Below, piece by piece: positions 8,636-18,623 of a stretch of 64,000 nt of DNA. The stretch covers positions 60,186 to 124,185 of the forward strand of contig JAIOZY010000008.1 in assembly GCA_021740385.1 (NCBI GenBank), in the 5' to 3' direction. The stretch comes from Prolixibacteraceae bacterium (GTDB lineage Bacteria > Bacteroidota > Bacteroidia > Bacteroidales > Prolixibacteraceae). The notes under the pieces are model-generated. The model ran no database searches, was not told the DNA's origin, and saw only the letters and a list, made by a program, of their open reading frames with translations. Positions within the stretch are counted from its first letter, which is position 1. Every line of letters begins with the position of its first letter. The position numbers were made by a program, and so were the translations under genes.

Positions 8636-9610
8636 TTATTGGTTGTTGTTTTTTAGGACTTTGCGGCTTATTTGAGTCCCGTCTTCTTTCGTGAATACAA
8701 GCAAATACAACCCTTTCGGCTTACCAGTTTTTAATAATGTTGATTTCTTCGGAATAGCTTGTAACAAAGTAGGCATTAAACCACAAGTCGCCGCCGCCCC
8801 ACATGCCGCCCCAGCTCCAGCCACTTTCACCTTCAAAAAGTTCTTCCCATTTTTCAAAGTGTCTTTCCTTGGCCTCGTCAAGCATTGCGGCATATTTGTC
8901 GATGAACGAAAAAAGGTATGCTTCGCTCAAAATATTTTCCCTTAATTCAAGGTAGCGGCATTTAACGGCATTGATAAAATTGGGATCCTGTATTAAGCGT
9001 TTCCATATGGCCGGGGTGGGATTGGTTTCGCAACCGTCAAAAACCCATGAATCAATTTTGTTGCCGTTGCAAAAGTTGCATATCCCGAATGCCAGGTTGT
9101 AATCCCAAACCGATCCTGCGAACAATTTGCCTCCCGATCCGTCGGTTTTTTGCTTTTCCTTGTAGAAATAGGCGCTGCGCTTGAAACCGTCGGCGTTTAA
9201 GCTTAATTCCGTGTGAATGAAATAGTCGATGAATGATTCGACATCGATGTATTTTGAATACCCGTTAACCGGATCATCGAAATTGTCTGACTGGATTACA
9301 AGTTCAACCGTATCGATGTAATTACGTATATATGCTTTTTGGCTTGGTTGAAACTGAGTGAACTGTTCCCCCTTAGCTCGATGCCAACGTGCCCGTTATA
9401 ATTGTAATTTTCATCATCAATTGCGTTCCTTTCCCCCTCCCCGTTAAATATTATTTTCATATCGGCGGTTATTTTGGGTTCATCGGGAATTTCCTGCCCG
9501 TTTGTATTTATCAGTACAATGGGCAGGTTTGACGATGTAAACATGTTTTGTGCAAGTAGTTGTAATGAAAACAACAGGCAGAAAATGGTTATGGTGGCAT
9601 TTTTTATCAT
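8636..9610 (-). pseudogene. CotH family protein, broken by deletions and frameshifts
   Basis: Three pieces of one secreted CotH-like protein lie in order but in different frames. Piece 1 (9610 to about 9330): signal peptide MIKNATITIFCLLFSLQLLAQ, then SNLPIVLINTNGQEIPDEPKI and GIELRGNSSLSF. Piece 2 (about 9340 to 8721): KAYIRNYIDTVEL, SDNFDDPVNGYSKYIDV, FAGSVWDYNLAFG, ending INIIKNW. Piece 3 (about 8745 to 8636): GLYLLVFTKEDGTQISRKVL, a T9SS-sorting-domain-like tail. Compared with CotH relatives, a large middle block after RGNSS and the region before the tail are missing. CotH domains are kinase-like; the broken reading frame makes activity unlikely. Frame joints were placed by eye. Confidence 0.75.
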
Positions 9611-9717
9611 GAATTGTAAAAGTAAATATTTTCGAAAAGAACAATTTGAATGAAATGAACGATTATGTTCAATCATGTCGCATTGTTGTGTTTTACCGAT
9701 ATTGCAAAAAAAAGCCG

Positions 9718-10479
9718 TTAAAGCTCAATGGCCACCGGGCAATGATCGCTCCCCATCACATCGCTTAATATTAAAGCATTTTTAACTTCAGGCAAAAACC
9801 TTTCGCTGACTAAAAAGTAATCGATCCTCCAGCCAATGTTTTTGCCGCGTGCCCCGGCGCGGTAGCTCCACCACGAATAGGCATCGGTTTTAACGGGATA
9901 AAAGTGGCGGAAGGTGTCAACCAGTCCGTTCTGGGTGAAACGGTCCATGCCGTCGATCTCTTCCTGCATAAAGCCGGCCGATTTGTTGTAATTGGCTTTC
10001 GGGCGGGCCAGGTCAATGTCGGTGTGGGCCACGTTAAAATCACCGCAAACAACAACGGGTTTTGTTACTTCAAGTTTTTTCAGGTAGTTGAAAAAAGCCA
10101 AATCCCACTTCTGGCGGTAGACCAATCGCTTTAACTCGCTGCCCGAATTCGGTACATACACGGTTACCAGTAAGAATTTTTCAAATTCGGCACAAATTAC
10201 CCGGCCCTCGTTATCGTGTTCTTCAATGCCGATATCGTAAGTTACATTTATCGGTTTTGCTTTTGAAAGTATGGCTGTTCCCGAGTATCCTTTTTTTTCG
10301 GCTGAATTGGAAAAGATGTGGTACCCGTTAACCGGCGAAAGCGTTTGGGCAACCTGGTTTTGGTCGGCTTTCGTTTCCTGAAGGCAAAGCACATCGGGGG
10401 CTAATGCCTCAAAGTCGGCAAAAAAGTTTTTTTTGGCAATAGCACGAATGCCGTTTACATTCCATGATATAAGTTTCAT
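9718..10479 (-). CDS. xth: Exodeoxyribonuclease III
   Basis: A 253-residue ExoIII/AP endonuclease of the EEP fold, acting in base-excision repair (AP-site incision, 3'-5' exonuclease). Motifs: MKLISWNVNGIRA at the start, LQETKADQ (metal Glu, about residue 34), VTVYVPNSG, VVCGDFNVAHTDIDL (Asp/Asn), GWRIDYFLVS and MGSDHCPVAIEL (catalytic Asp-His pair) at the end. The start at 10479 begins exactly at the conserved SWNVNG strand; the open frame extends to 10530 without family residues. Single gene. Confidence 0.95.
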   Translation of the reverse strand: MKLISWNVNGIRAIAKKNFFADFEALAPDVLCLQETKADQNQVAQTLSPVNGYHIFSNSAEKKGYSGTAILSKAKPINVTYDIGIEEHDNEGRVICAEFEKFLLVTVYVPNSGSELKRLVYRQKWDLAFFNYLKKLEVTKPVVVCGDFNVAHTDIDLARPKANYNKSAGFMQEEIDGMDRFTQNGLVDTFRHFYPVKTDAYSWWSYRAGARGKNIGWRIDYFLVSERFLPEVKNALILSDVMGSDHCPVAIEL

Positions 10480-10798
10480 TTTCAGATTATTCGTTAAAAC
10501 TTTTGTTTTGTAAATTGCTTTAAAACCCAAATTCGATTATAAATTAAATGAATTCAATTTTTATATTCAAATGAAACGAGCAGGGAGTCTGTTTTTTCTT
10601 TATCCATTAAATCCTAAATCTACTACACTTATTCATTGATGAGGGACGTAAAATAGGTAGTTTATTAAACCACACGATTAATACACATTATTTCAGTAAA
10701 TTGGGAGAATTTGGAGGCCTGCCATAATTCGTCAAATTAGAATGTTGTGGTGAATGAAGAATGCTGGACAAGTTATTTAAAGCTAAACCATCTATGTT
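10480..10798. other. Intergenic region before the giant LRR gene
   Basis: About 320 bp of AT-rich DNA between two divergent genes. It presumably holds promoters for both, but no element was clear enough to place. No RNA gene, no strong hairpin and no copy of the repeats seen elsewhere in the window. Confidence 0.5.
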
Positions 10799-13700
10799 AT
10801 GAAAAAAATGATTCATCGAATATTACTACCGGTTTTCTTTTTCTGTATTTTCAATCAAAGCCCGGTTGTTAGCTTCTCCCGAACAAATGATTGTGTAAAT
10901 CAGGAAGCGAAATCGTTGTTAGAATATGATTTTCCTGCCTTACCTAAAGGGAACTTAGGCCGGCAAACGGACTCACTGGCCCTGGTGGCACTTTATAATT
11001 CAACAAATGGAGCCGAATGGAATGTGAAATCATTGTGGTTGAAGCCGGGGACAACTGTTGATGACTGGTTTGGAATAACATGGGGAATTTTAAGATTAAA
11101 TGAAATTCACCTGTCAAACAACAATCTTATTGGCTCATTGCCCGTCGATCTGGAGGATGCTGCTTTTGTAAATACAGCCGATTTCGAAAATAATACCTTA
11201 CGGGGCGATATCCATATTAACTTTTCCAATTTGAGTAACCTGAGCTTATATCTTGCAGGGAACAAGTACACCTTTTACGATTTTGAGAATGCGGGCCTGC
11301 ACCCCGACAGTTTAATGGATTTTTCATACGATTCTCAGGACACTGTTTTTGATTTATTGTACAATGGTGCAGATAATGTATTAACCGTGTTGGACGGGAA
11401 AGCTGACAGTAGCACATATCAATGGTATTTTGACAATAGCATAATGACCGGTGAAACAAATGATACATTATACCCGGTAAGTAGCGGTGATTATTTCTGT
11501 TTGGTAAACAGTACGGTGTTTACACTGCTGGAGCTTTCGAGTGATACCATTGAGTATGTTGAAGAAATAGTTGCCGATTCCATGGCTTTGGTTGCCCTTT
11601 ACGATTCTACAAACGGTGCAGGCTGGAATCATACCGACAATTGGCTTACCGGGCCAGTTAACTCCTGGTATGGGGTGACCGTAACCAATGACAGGGTAAC
11701 ATCTCTTGCTCTTTCAAGTAATAATCTTACAGGTTGTTTACCACCTCAGATAGGAGAATTAACTTGTCTTACTTCATTGTCGATGAGTAGTAATAACTTA
11801 ACTGACAGTATTCCATCGGAGATTGGTGATCTGGATAGCCTGGAATATCTCTATCTTTCTTCGAATCAGCTTTCAGGGGAGATACCTGCATCTATAGGGA
11901 ATCCGGATAGTTTAAGGAAGATATCTTTATCCTCAAATCAATTATCAGGTGAGATCCCCTCATCTTTGGGGAACCTGGAAGCACTTGAGTGGTTGTTGTT
12001 AAGTGACAATCAATTGACAGGGAGTATTCCAACCGAGCTGGGCAACCTCAATTCGCTGGAACAGCTTAAATTGGGATCCAACCAGCTTACAGGCAGTATT
12101 CCTTCTTCATTGAGTGGTCTCACAAATCTTACCGAGCTTTCATTATCCGATAACCAACTTTCCGGGTCTATCCCAACTGCTTTGGGGAGCATGGCGCAAT
12201 TAGAGACACTCTATTTATCACAAAATGAACTATCCGGTTCCATCCCTTCAGAATTGGGAAATTTGACTAATCTGATTTACCTGAATCTGTATCAGAATCA
12301 ATTAACAGGTTCCATTCCAACTTCGCTGGGCAGTTTAACAAACCTGACCCATTTGCAGTTGTATAGCAATGATTTAACCGGCAAAATCCCTGCTGAAATT
12401 GGGGATATGACGAGCTTGGTCTACCTGGCATTATATAATAACCAATTAAGTGATACAATACCTTCTCAAATAGGTAACCTGGCTAATTTGCAGTTTTGTT
12501 TTTTGTATAGAAACCAGCTAAGCGGATCCATCCCCGCCAGTATTGCCGGTATGTCCAGCCTTGGACAATTTTATGTTTACGAGAACCATCTTTCAGGAAT
12601 TATTCCATTTAACTCGGGCAGAGTTGCCAGCTTGAGATATTCACTTAGTGACAATTACTTTACATTTAAAAATCTTGAGGATTCTGGTATCGATCCCGAT
12701 GATTTTGCATATTTTGGTTACGATCCGCAGGATACAATACTGAGCACTGAATACATCGATCAGTTAACCAGTGTTACCGTTCTGGATGGTAAGGCAAGTA
12801 ATAATACCTACGAATGGAGGTTTAAAAATACGGTCATTACCGGAACGGTGAATGATACCATCCCTGTGGACGATCTGGGGGATTACCGTTGCTACGTGAG
12901 CAATACTTCCTATCCTGATCTGACCCTGTATTCATACAGTTATAGCTATGAGGATTCGGTCAGGCGCGATTCAACCGGATTGGTTGCTTTATACAATGCC
13001 CTGGATGGTGACGCCTGGACTGACAATACAAACTGGCTGAACGGCCCTCTTGATACTTGGTTTGGTGTAACTATTCAGAATGAACGTGTTAAAGAAATCA
13101 ACCTTTCAGGAAACAACCTGGTCGGCGAAATCCCCGATCACGTTGGTTATTTCTCACGGATGGATACACTTGACCTTTCCAATAATGATATTGAAGGTGA
13201 AATCCCGTTCAATATTTCAAAAGCTGATCAATTAGAGTATTTGTCTTTGGCCAATAACAAATTGCAAGAACATAATATTTGGGGAATACAATACGTGGAT
13301 TCCCTGCGCCATCTTTTTTTACAGAATAACAGGCTTTCCGGAACATTGTATATCGAAACTGACAGGCAGGAGTTGCTGAATATTCATATTGAGCATAATA
13401 AATTTTCATTTGAGGATTTAGAGGATTCCCAGTTATTCACTGACAGCCTGATGTCTTTTACTTACAATCCGCAGGATACAGTAATTGAACTTTTATATAC
13501 ACAACACAATAATACACTGACGGTTATCGATGGAAAATCCGACAGTACTACTTACCAGTGGTATTTCGATGATGCCGTACTGGCAGGAAGTACAAATGAT
13601 TCCATTGCTCCGGTTGACATGGGGGACTATCACTGCCTGATTAACAGTACACTTTATCCATCGCTAACACTGACTTCCGACACATTCGAATATGTGAATT

Positions 13701-16700
13701 ATTATACAATTGACTCCCTTGCTCTCGTTGATATTTACAACAACACCAACGGATCAGCGTGGAGTGTAAATACCAACTGGCTCACAGGTAATGTCGATAC
13801 CTGGTTTGGGGTGAAAGTTGAAGACGACAGGGTTACGGGGCTAACTTTGCCCGGAAATAATTTAACGGGTACCCTGCCCGAAGCGTTGGGTGATTTACAG
13901 GCTTTGGATACCTTAAACCTGGCACGCAACGCAATTAGCGGAAATATTCCCGGACCTCTGGAGCACATGGACAGTCTGATCTACCTGGGCTTAAATGATA
14001 ATAATCTGGAGGGTAATATCCCGGCAGCCATAGCCGATATGCAGAACCTGCTGGTACTAAACCTCGATTCCAACCGCCTGGTTGGCACAATTCCGATTGA
14101 TCCGGCACGGGATGAGTTCCTGGATCTTTCGGTTGTGTTCAACCAGTTTACCTTTACCGATTTTGCCGATTCAAATATCGACCCCGCAAATTTGAACAGT
14201 TTCACATATGCCCCCCAGGATACAGTTTGGGCTATTGGCTTTGTTGAGGCATGGAATAAAGTCTGGGTAAAGGATGACAAGGAGGGAAACAACAGATATC
14301 AATGGTATAACGATGATGGCCCCATTCCGGGGGGCGAAGCTGAAAACGATACCCTTAGCCCTTATGACGACGGGGAATATTTCTGCATAGTTCATAATAC
14401 TGTATACCCCGCCCTTGGAATCTGGTCCGACACCCTTGATTATTACAATTATTTACGGCATGATTCCCTGGCGCTTGTGGAATTTTACGATTCGACTAAT
14501 GGCGCAGGTTGGACAAATAATACCAATTGGCTTAGCGGACAACTCGATGACTGGTATGGAGTTGTGTTGGATGGCAGACATGTAACCGAATTGGTTTTAA
14601 CAAATAATAACCTGACAGGTTTTATTCCGCAGGAAATAGGAAATCTGAATAACTTGGAAAAATTGCGACTTTATGTGAATCAGATAACCGGATCAATTCC
14701 AGCAGAGATAGGTAACTTGAGCAGTCTGGAGTATTTACAGTTGGATCGCAATCAATTATCCGGAACAATCCCGTCTGAAATTGGCAATTTGAGTTTATTA
14801 ATCAGGCTTGATTTAAGTACCAATCAATTATCTGGCAGTATTCCTTCTCAGATTGGGAATTTAGATAGTCTTGAAACACTTTATTTAACTAATAATCAGA
14901 TTTCCGGAAGTCTTCCCCCTGAAATTGGGGATATGGATAATCTTGAGAAATTGTATTTAATGGGTAATCAACTTTCGGGTAACCTCCCTCCTGAAATTGG
15001 GAATTTATCCAAGCTGGAAAGTATGTATTTGTATGAAAACCTGTTTACCGGGAATATACCCTCTGAGCTTGGGCAATTAAGTAACGTGGAGCGGTTTTAT
15101 TTGCATGATAACCAGTTGGAAGGACCTATCCCTTCTGACCTGGGAAATCTGGCAAGTTGTTTTGACCTAAGGCTTGCGGATAATAAACTGACAGGTAGTA
15201 TTCCATCAACATTCGATCAATTCAGAAGTGATATAAGCCTCGATTTAAGTGGAAACAGGCTAAGGGGTACTATACCATTTAATTCCGACAGCATTTTTGG
15301 ACAAACCTATAAAATCTGGGATAATAAATACACCTTTACCGACCTTGAAAACTCGGGTCTTAACCCCGATGATTTTAACTGGTTTGCCTACGAACCGCAG
15401 GATACAGTTTTTGAATTGATTTACAACGATACCGAGAAGATTTTTACAGTAAGCGATACAAAAGCAAGCCACAATCACTATGAATGGTATATAGGTTTTC
15501 ATTTACAGGAAGGAGAAACAAATGATACCCTTGCATTACAGGACGATGACGGGTACTATCATTGTATTGTGAAAAATACCCTGTTTCCTGATTTAGGAAT
15601 CCATAGTGATACCATTGAATATGGGGGGAACCAGCTTGCGGATTCCCTGGCACTGGTGACCCTGTACGATTCCCTCGACGGAGCGAACTGGACTGATAAC
15701 AGTAACTGGCTGACAGGCCCCCTATATACATGGTATGGTATTCAATTGCAAAGTGATGACAGGGTAGAGAGAATTCAATTGGGCATTAATAATTTGGTTG
15801 GAGAATTGCCACCACAAATAGGCGATTTAACCAAACTCGAATGGCTAACTCTTTCAGGGAATTCCATTAGCGGTGAAATTCCTGACGAAATCGGCAATTT
15901 GAAAAATTTAATCAATCTTAATCTTTACAATAATGATCTGGAAGGTGATATTCCTGCGGTTATATATAACCTGGATAGCCTAACTTATCTTACCCTGGGC
16001 TTGAACCATAATCTTACAGGTACGATACCTGTTGAAATTGATAACCTCAGTAAGCTTATTACTTTAGATCTACGCTATAATCAGCTTTCAGGTTCGATGC
16101 CATCCACTATTGGAAATTTGAGTAAATTAACAGAATTAAACTTAGCCAATAACAATCTTTCGGGGAGTTTGCCTACACAAATAAACAACTTAAGAATACT
16201 TGAAACATTGCACCTTGAAGGAAATTCATTTGATGGACAAGCAGGCATATTAAAACACAATGACTCTTTAACTTACATAAACCTTGGAAATAATCAATTC
16301 GTTGGCAGGGTACCCTACAACGAGGAATATCATTTGAGGCAATCACTTTACGTAAACGATAACAAGTTTACCTTTTCTGATTTGGAATGGGCAGGTGCCT
16401 ACCCCGATAGTCTGAAATTATTGCACTATATTAATCAGGATACAATAATGGGACTTAATTTTACTGAAGACGACTCAATGCTGTGCGTATTAAATGGGAA
16501 GTCAGACAGCATTACCTATCAATGGTTTATGGGCGGAGTTGAAATGAATGGGGAAACCAATGATACGCTTCATGTTGTTACACCCGGAGAATACAATTGT
16601 GTTCTGAACAACACCTTATACCCCTTGCTAACCCTTTATTCCGATACTATACAACTCGATTTAATAACTGTTGAGGATAATCTACAGATCTCCGATATGA

Positions 16701-17254
16701 TTGTCAGCGATGGAGAATCGGAATGTTTTAATGCGTATGATACCGTTTTTGTGGCAGGCGATGGGACTGATGTGATTTTTGAAAATGGTTCAACGGTAAA
16801 CATCATTGCCGGCGGTTCAATTTTTCTGTTACCCGGTTTTCATGCCCAACCAGGTTCGTATGCCTATGCCTGGATCACGACCGACGGAACTTTCTGTGAC
16901 GCATTGCCCGAATCGGCTACAACTGTTCTTGCTTTGAAAGAATCGGAACCTGAAGGAACAATGCCTCAGATGAAATCTGAAAAAGAACCTGCAGATCCAA
17001 AATCTGGAACAGTTACAGTTTGCTCGATGAAGGTATATCCAAATCCCAATTCGGGTATGTTCAATGTTGCCTTTACCGGAGTAGACCATGAAATGCAGAT
17101 TTTAATTTACAATGCATTTGGCCAGAAAGTATTCCAGGGCGAATCATTCGAATCACTGACCCCAGTTCATTTATCGAAAATTAAAAAAGGATTTTATTTT
17201 GTAGTCGGGTATGATGATAGTCAGAGATTTGTGCAAAAGGTGATTGTTGAGTAG
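10799..17254 (+). CDS. Giant secreted LRR/Ig-like modular protein with T9SS sorting domain
   Basis: A 2151-residue protein with a signal-peptide-like start (KKMIHRILLPVFFFCIFNQS). Six times it repeats the same long module: a cap (DSLALVALYNSTNGAEW..NWL..WFGV; first codons near 10973, 11574, 12965, 13711, 14461 and 15640), a run of about 24-residue plant-type LRRs (L..L.L..NQLSGSIPSEIGNL), an FTFxDLExSG..PD link and an Ig-like domain (TYQWYFD, TNDT, GDYxCxVNNTLYP). LRR number varies strongly: modules 2 and 5 are long, modules 1, 3 and 4 short. Next comes a Cys-bounded beta-stack domain (ECFNAYDTVFVAG to GTFCDA, about 16720-16905). The C-terminal T9SS type A sorting domain (MKVYPNPNSGMFNV to KGFYFVVGYDD) is at 17026-17254. 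Probably exported by T9SS and surface-bound or released; a role in adhesion or ligand binding is inference. Confidence 0.93.
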   Translation: MKKMIHRILLPVFFFCIFNQSPVVSFSRTNDCVNQEAKSLLEYDFPALPKGNLGRQTDSLALVALYNSTNGAEWNVKSLWLKPGTTVDDWFGITWGILRLNEIHLSNNNLIGSLPVDLEDAAFVNTADFENNTLRGDIHINFSNLSNLSLYLAGNKYTFYDFENAGLHPDSLMDFSYDSQDTVFDLLYNGADNVLTVLDGKADSSTYQWYFDNSIMTGETNDTLYPVSSGDYFCLVNSTVFTLLELSSDTIEYVEEIVADSMALVALYDSTNGAGWNHTDNWLTGPVNSWYGVTVTNDRVTSLALSSNNLTGCLPPQIGELTCLTSLSMSSNNLTDSIPSEIGDLDSLEYLYLSSNQLSGEIPASIGNPDSLRKISLSSNQLSGEIPSSLGNLEALEWLLLSDNQLTGSIPTELGNLNSLEQLKLGSNQLTGSIPSSLSGLTNLTELSLSDNQLSGSIPTALGSMAQLETLYLSQNELSGSIPSELGNLTNLIYLNLYQNQLTGSIPTSLGSLTNLTHLQLYSNDLTGKIPAEIGDMTSLVYLALYNNQLSDTIPSQIGNLANLQFCFLYRNQLSGSIPASIAGMSSLGQFYVYENHLSGIIPFNSGRVASLRYSLSDNYFTFKNLEDSGIDPDDFAYFGYDPQDTILSTEYIDQLTSVTVLDGKASNNTYEWRFKNTVITGTVNDTIPVDDLGDYRCYVSNTSYPDLTLYSYSYSYEDSVRRDSTGLVALYNALDGDAWTDNTNWLNGPLDTWFGVTIQNERVKEINLSGNNLVGEIPDHVGYFSRMDTLDLSNNDIEGEIPFNISKADQLEYLSLANNKLQEHNIWGIQYVDSLRHLFLQNNRLSGTLYIETDRQELLNIHIEHNKFSFEDLEDSQLFTDSLMSFTYNPQDTVIELLYTQHNNTLTVIDGKSDSTTYQWYFDDAVLAGSTNDSIAPVDMGDYHCLINSTLYPSLTLTSDTFEYVNYYTIDSLALVDIYNNTNGSAWSVNTNWLTGNVDTWFGVKVEDDRVTGLTLPGNNLTGTLPEALGDLQALDTLNLARNAISGNIPGPLEHMDSLIYLGLNDNNLEGNIPAAIADMQNLLVLNLDSNRLVGTIPIDPARDEFLDLSVVFNQFTFTDFADSNIDPANLNSFTYAPQDTVWAIGFVEAWNKVWVKDDKEGNNRYQWYNDDGPIPGGEAENDTLSPYDDGEYFCIVHNTVYPALGIWSDTLDYYNYLRHDSLALVEFYDSTNGAGWTNNTNWLSGQLDDWYGVVLDGRHVTELVLTNNNLTGFIPQEIGNLNNLEKLRLYVNQITGSIPAEIGNLSSLEYLQLDRNQLSGTIPSEIGNLSLLIRLDLSTNQLSGSIPSQIGNLDSLETLYLTNNQISGSLPPEIGDMDNLEKLYLMGNQLSGNLPPEIGNLSKLESMYLYENLFTGNIPSELGQLSNVERFYLHDNQLEGPIPSDLGNLASCFDLRLADNKLTGSIPSTFDQFRSDISLDLSGNRLRGTIPFNSDSIFGQTYKIWDNKYTFTDLENSGLNPDDFNWFAYEPQDTVFELIYNDTEKIFTVSDTKASHNHYEWYIGFHLQEGETNDTLALQDDDGYYHCIVKNTLFPDLGIHSDTIEYGGNQLADSLALVTLYDSLDGANWTDNSNWLTGPLYTWYGIQLQSDDRVERIQLGINNLVGELPPQIGDLTKLEWLTLSGNSISGEIPDEIGNLKNLINLNLYNNDLEGDIPAVIYNLDSLTYLTLGLNHNLTGTIPVEIDNLSKLITLDLRYNQLSGSMPSTIGNLSKLTELNLANNNLSGSLPTQINNLRILETLHLEGNSFDGQAGILKHNDSLTYINLGNNQFVGRVPYNEEYHLRQSLYVNDNKFTFSDLEWAGAYPDSLKLLHYINQDTIMGLNFTEDDSMLCVLNGKSDSITYQWFMGGVEMNGETNDTLHVVTPGEYNCVLNNTLYPLLTLYSDTIQLDLITVEDNLQISDMIVSDGESECFNAYDTVFVAGDGTDVIFENGSTVNIIAGGSIFLLPGFHAQPGSYAYAWITTDGTFCDALPESATTVLALKESEPEGTMPQMKSEKEPADPKSGTVTVCSMKVYPNPNSGMFNVAFTGVDHEMQILIYNAFGQKVFQGESFESLTPVHLSKIKKGFYFVVGYDDSQRFVQKVIVE

Positions 17255-17310
17255 ACATTCAAAGCCTGATACAACGACAGCCCTTTTACAAGTTAGTTTT
17301 TGGTTTTTGA

Positions 17311-17335
17311 CAAACGGAAAAGTTACAGCCGTTTG
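17311..17335. terminator. Weak hairpin after the LRR gene
   Basis: A 7-bp stem (CAAACGG / CCGTTTG) with an 11-nt loop, 57 bp after the LRR stop codon. No clean T-run follows, so terminator function is only possible. The rest of 17255-17435 shows nothing recognisable. Confidence 0.3.
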
Positions 17336-17435
17336 AATAATAATGCTATACTTGTTAATCTTTTTTACATCTTAGATTGTTGTACGTTTTTATTTGCTGT
17401 AAAACGAACAGTTTTGTAGCGGAAAATAATTACAG

Positions 17436-18545
17436 ATGAAAACTTTTTTGCCTTTTATTATTTTGCTGGTTGTATTGGGGATATTTACAGGGGCCATAAT
17501 ATACTTGTCGAGGCGTATGCAATTTTATTTCTCCACCAGTCACACAGGTGGTTGGTATGGATTGTTTTCATTCCTGGCAATTTTTATGATAGCTGGCCTT
17601 TTTGCCCTGTCGAACACAACAAACGCTTTCTTCAGTGTGATTTACAAAGCAGCAGCTATAACCATGGGATTCATGCTTTACCTGTTAATGGTAATGCTTT
17701 TAACCGATTTGGTTAACCTGGTTTTTAAAATTTCCCCCAGGTTATTGGGCATTACAGCACTAGTTTTGACTTCGTTGCTCGTGGCAGGTGGCATTATTAA
17801 TTCGTACATTATCCGAACAACCATACAGGACATCACCGTTAATGGACTAAAGAATGAGGTTAAAGCCATTCATCTTTCAGATATTCATGTTGGCCATTTC
17901 AGGGGGAAAACCTGGGTGAAACGGATCGTGGAAAAAACAATAGCCGAAAAACCCGATGTTGTTTTTATTACAGGTGATTTTTTCGACGGGACAATCAATC
18001 TGAAACAGGAAGTGCTCGAGTCGTTTAAGGAAATCAAAGTCCCTGTTTATTTTGTTGAAGGGAATCACGATGGCTACACGGGAGTGGAAACAATTAAAAA
18101 ATACCTTCGCAAAGCAGGAGTGATTGTTTTGGAAAATGAAGTGACGCATTGGAATGGGCTACAAATTGTGGGCTTAAATCACCTCTCTCCGAATGCAGAA
18201 TCCTTCAATATGCATGCTGCGCATCCGCTCACTATTGCTGAAGTATTTCCCAGGCTGAAAATTGATTCTGAAAAACCTGCGATTCTTTTACACCATAGCC
18301 CCGGAGGGATAGATATTGCCAACAAGTATGGCATCGATTTGTATCTTAGCGGGCATACGCATGGCGGGCAACAGTTCCCCATTACACTTATTAATGAGTT
18401 GCTTTTTAAATACAACAGGGGACTCGATGCATACAGGGATACAAAAATATTGGTTTCGGAAGGGCTGGGAACTTTTGGCCCTCCGTTAAGAATCGGAACA
18501 AAAAGTGAACTAATTAGCATCACGCTTAAACCTGATCAGGATTGA
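17436..18545 (+). CDS. Membrane-anchored metallophosphoesterase (YkuE-like)
   Basis: A 369-residue protein. The N-terminal 130 residues contain about four hydrophobic segments (FLPFIILLVVLGIFTGAIIY; FSFLAIFMIAGLFAL; MGFMLYLLMVMLLTDLV; LLGITALVLTSLLVAGGI). The rest is a calcineurin-like phosphoesterase domain with all metal motifs: LSDIHVGHF (DxH), FITGDFFDG (GDxxD), VEGNHDGY (GNHD), LLHHSPGG and LSGHTHGGQ (GHTH). This organisation matches YkuE/YaeI-type enzymes, some of which hydrolyse lipid A precursors or cyclic nucleotides; the substrate here is unknown. Followed on the same strand by the SDR gene after 78 bp. Confidence 0.9.
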   Translation: MKTFLPFIILLVVLGIFTGAIIYLSRRMQFYFSTSHTGGWYGLFSFLAIFMIAGLFALSNTTNAFFSVIYKAAAITMGFMLYLLMVMLLTDLVNLVFKISPRLLGITALVLTSLLVAGGIINSYIIRTTIQDITVNGLKNEVKAIHLSDIHVGHFRGKTWVKRIVEKTIAEKPDVVFITGDFFDGTINLKQEVLESFKEIKVPVYFVEGNHDGYTGVETIKKYLRKAGVIVLENEVTHWNGLQIVGLNHLSPNAESFNMHAAHPLTIAEVFPRLKIDSEKPAILLHHSPGGIDIANKYGIDLYLSGHTHGGQQFPITLINELLFKYNRGLDAYRDTKILVSEGLGTFGPPLRIGTKSELISITLKPDQD

Positions 18546-18623
18546 TGACACTTCTAAAGGTATCATAGCTGGTCTGAATTTAGTACGTTTATTGAAATTT
18601 ATATAATTTACACAAAACAGTAT

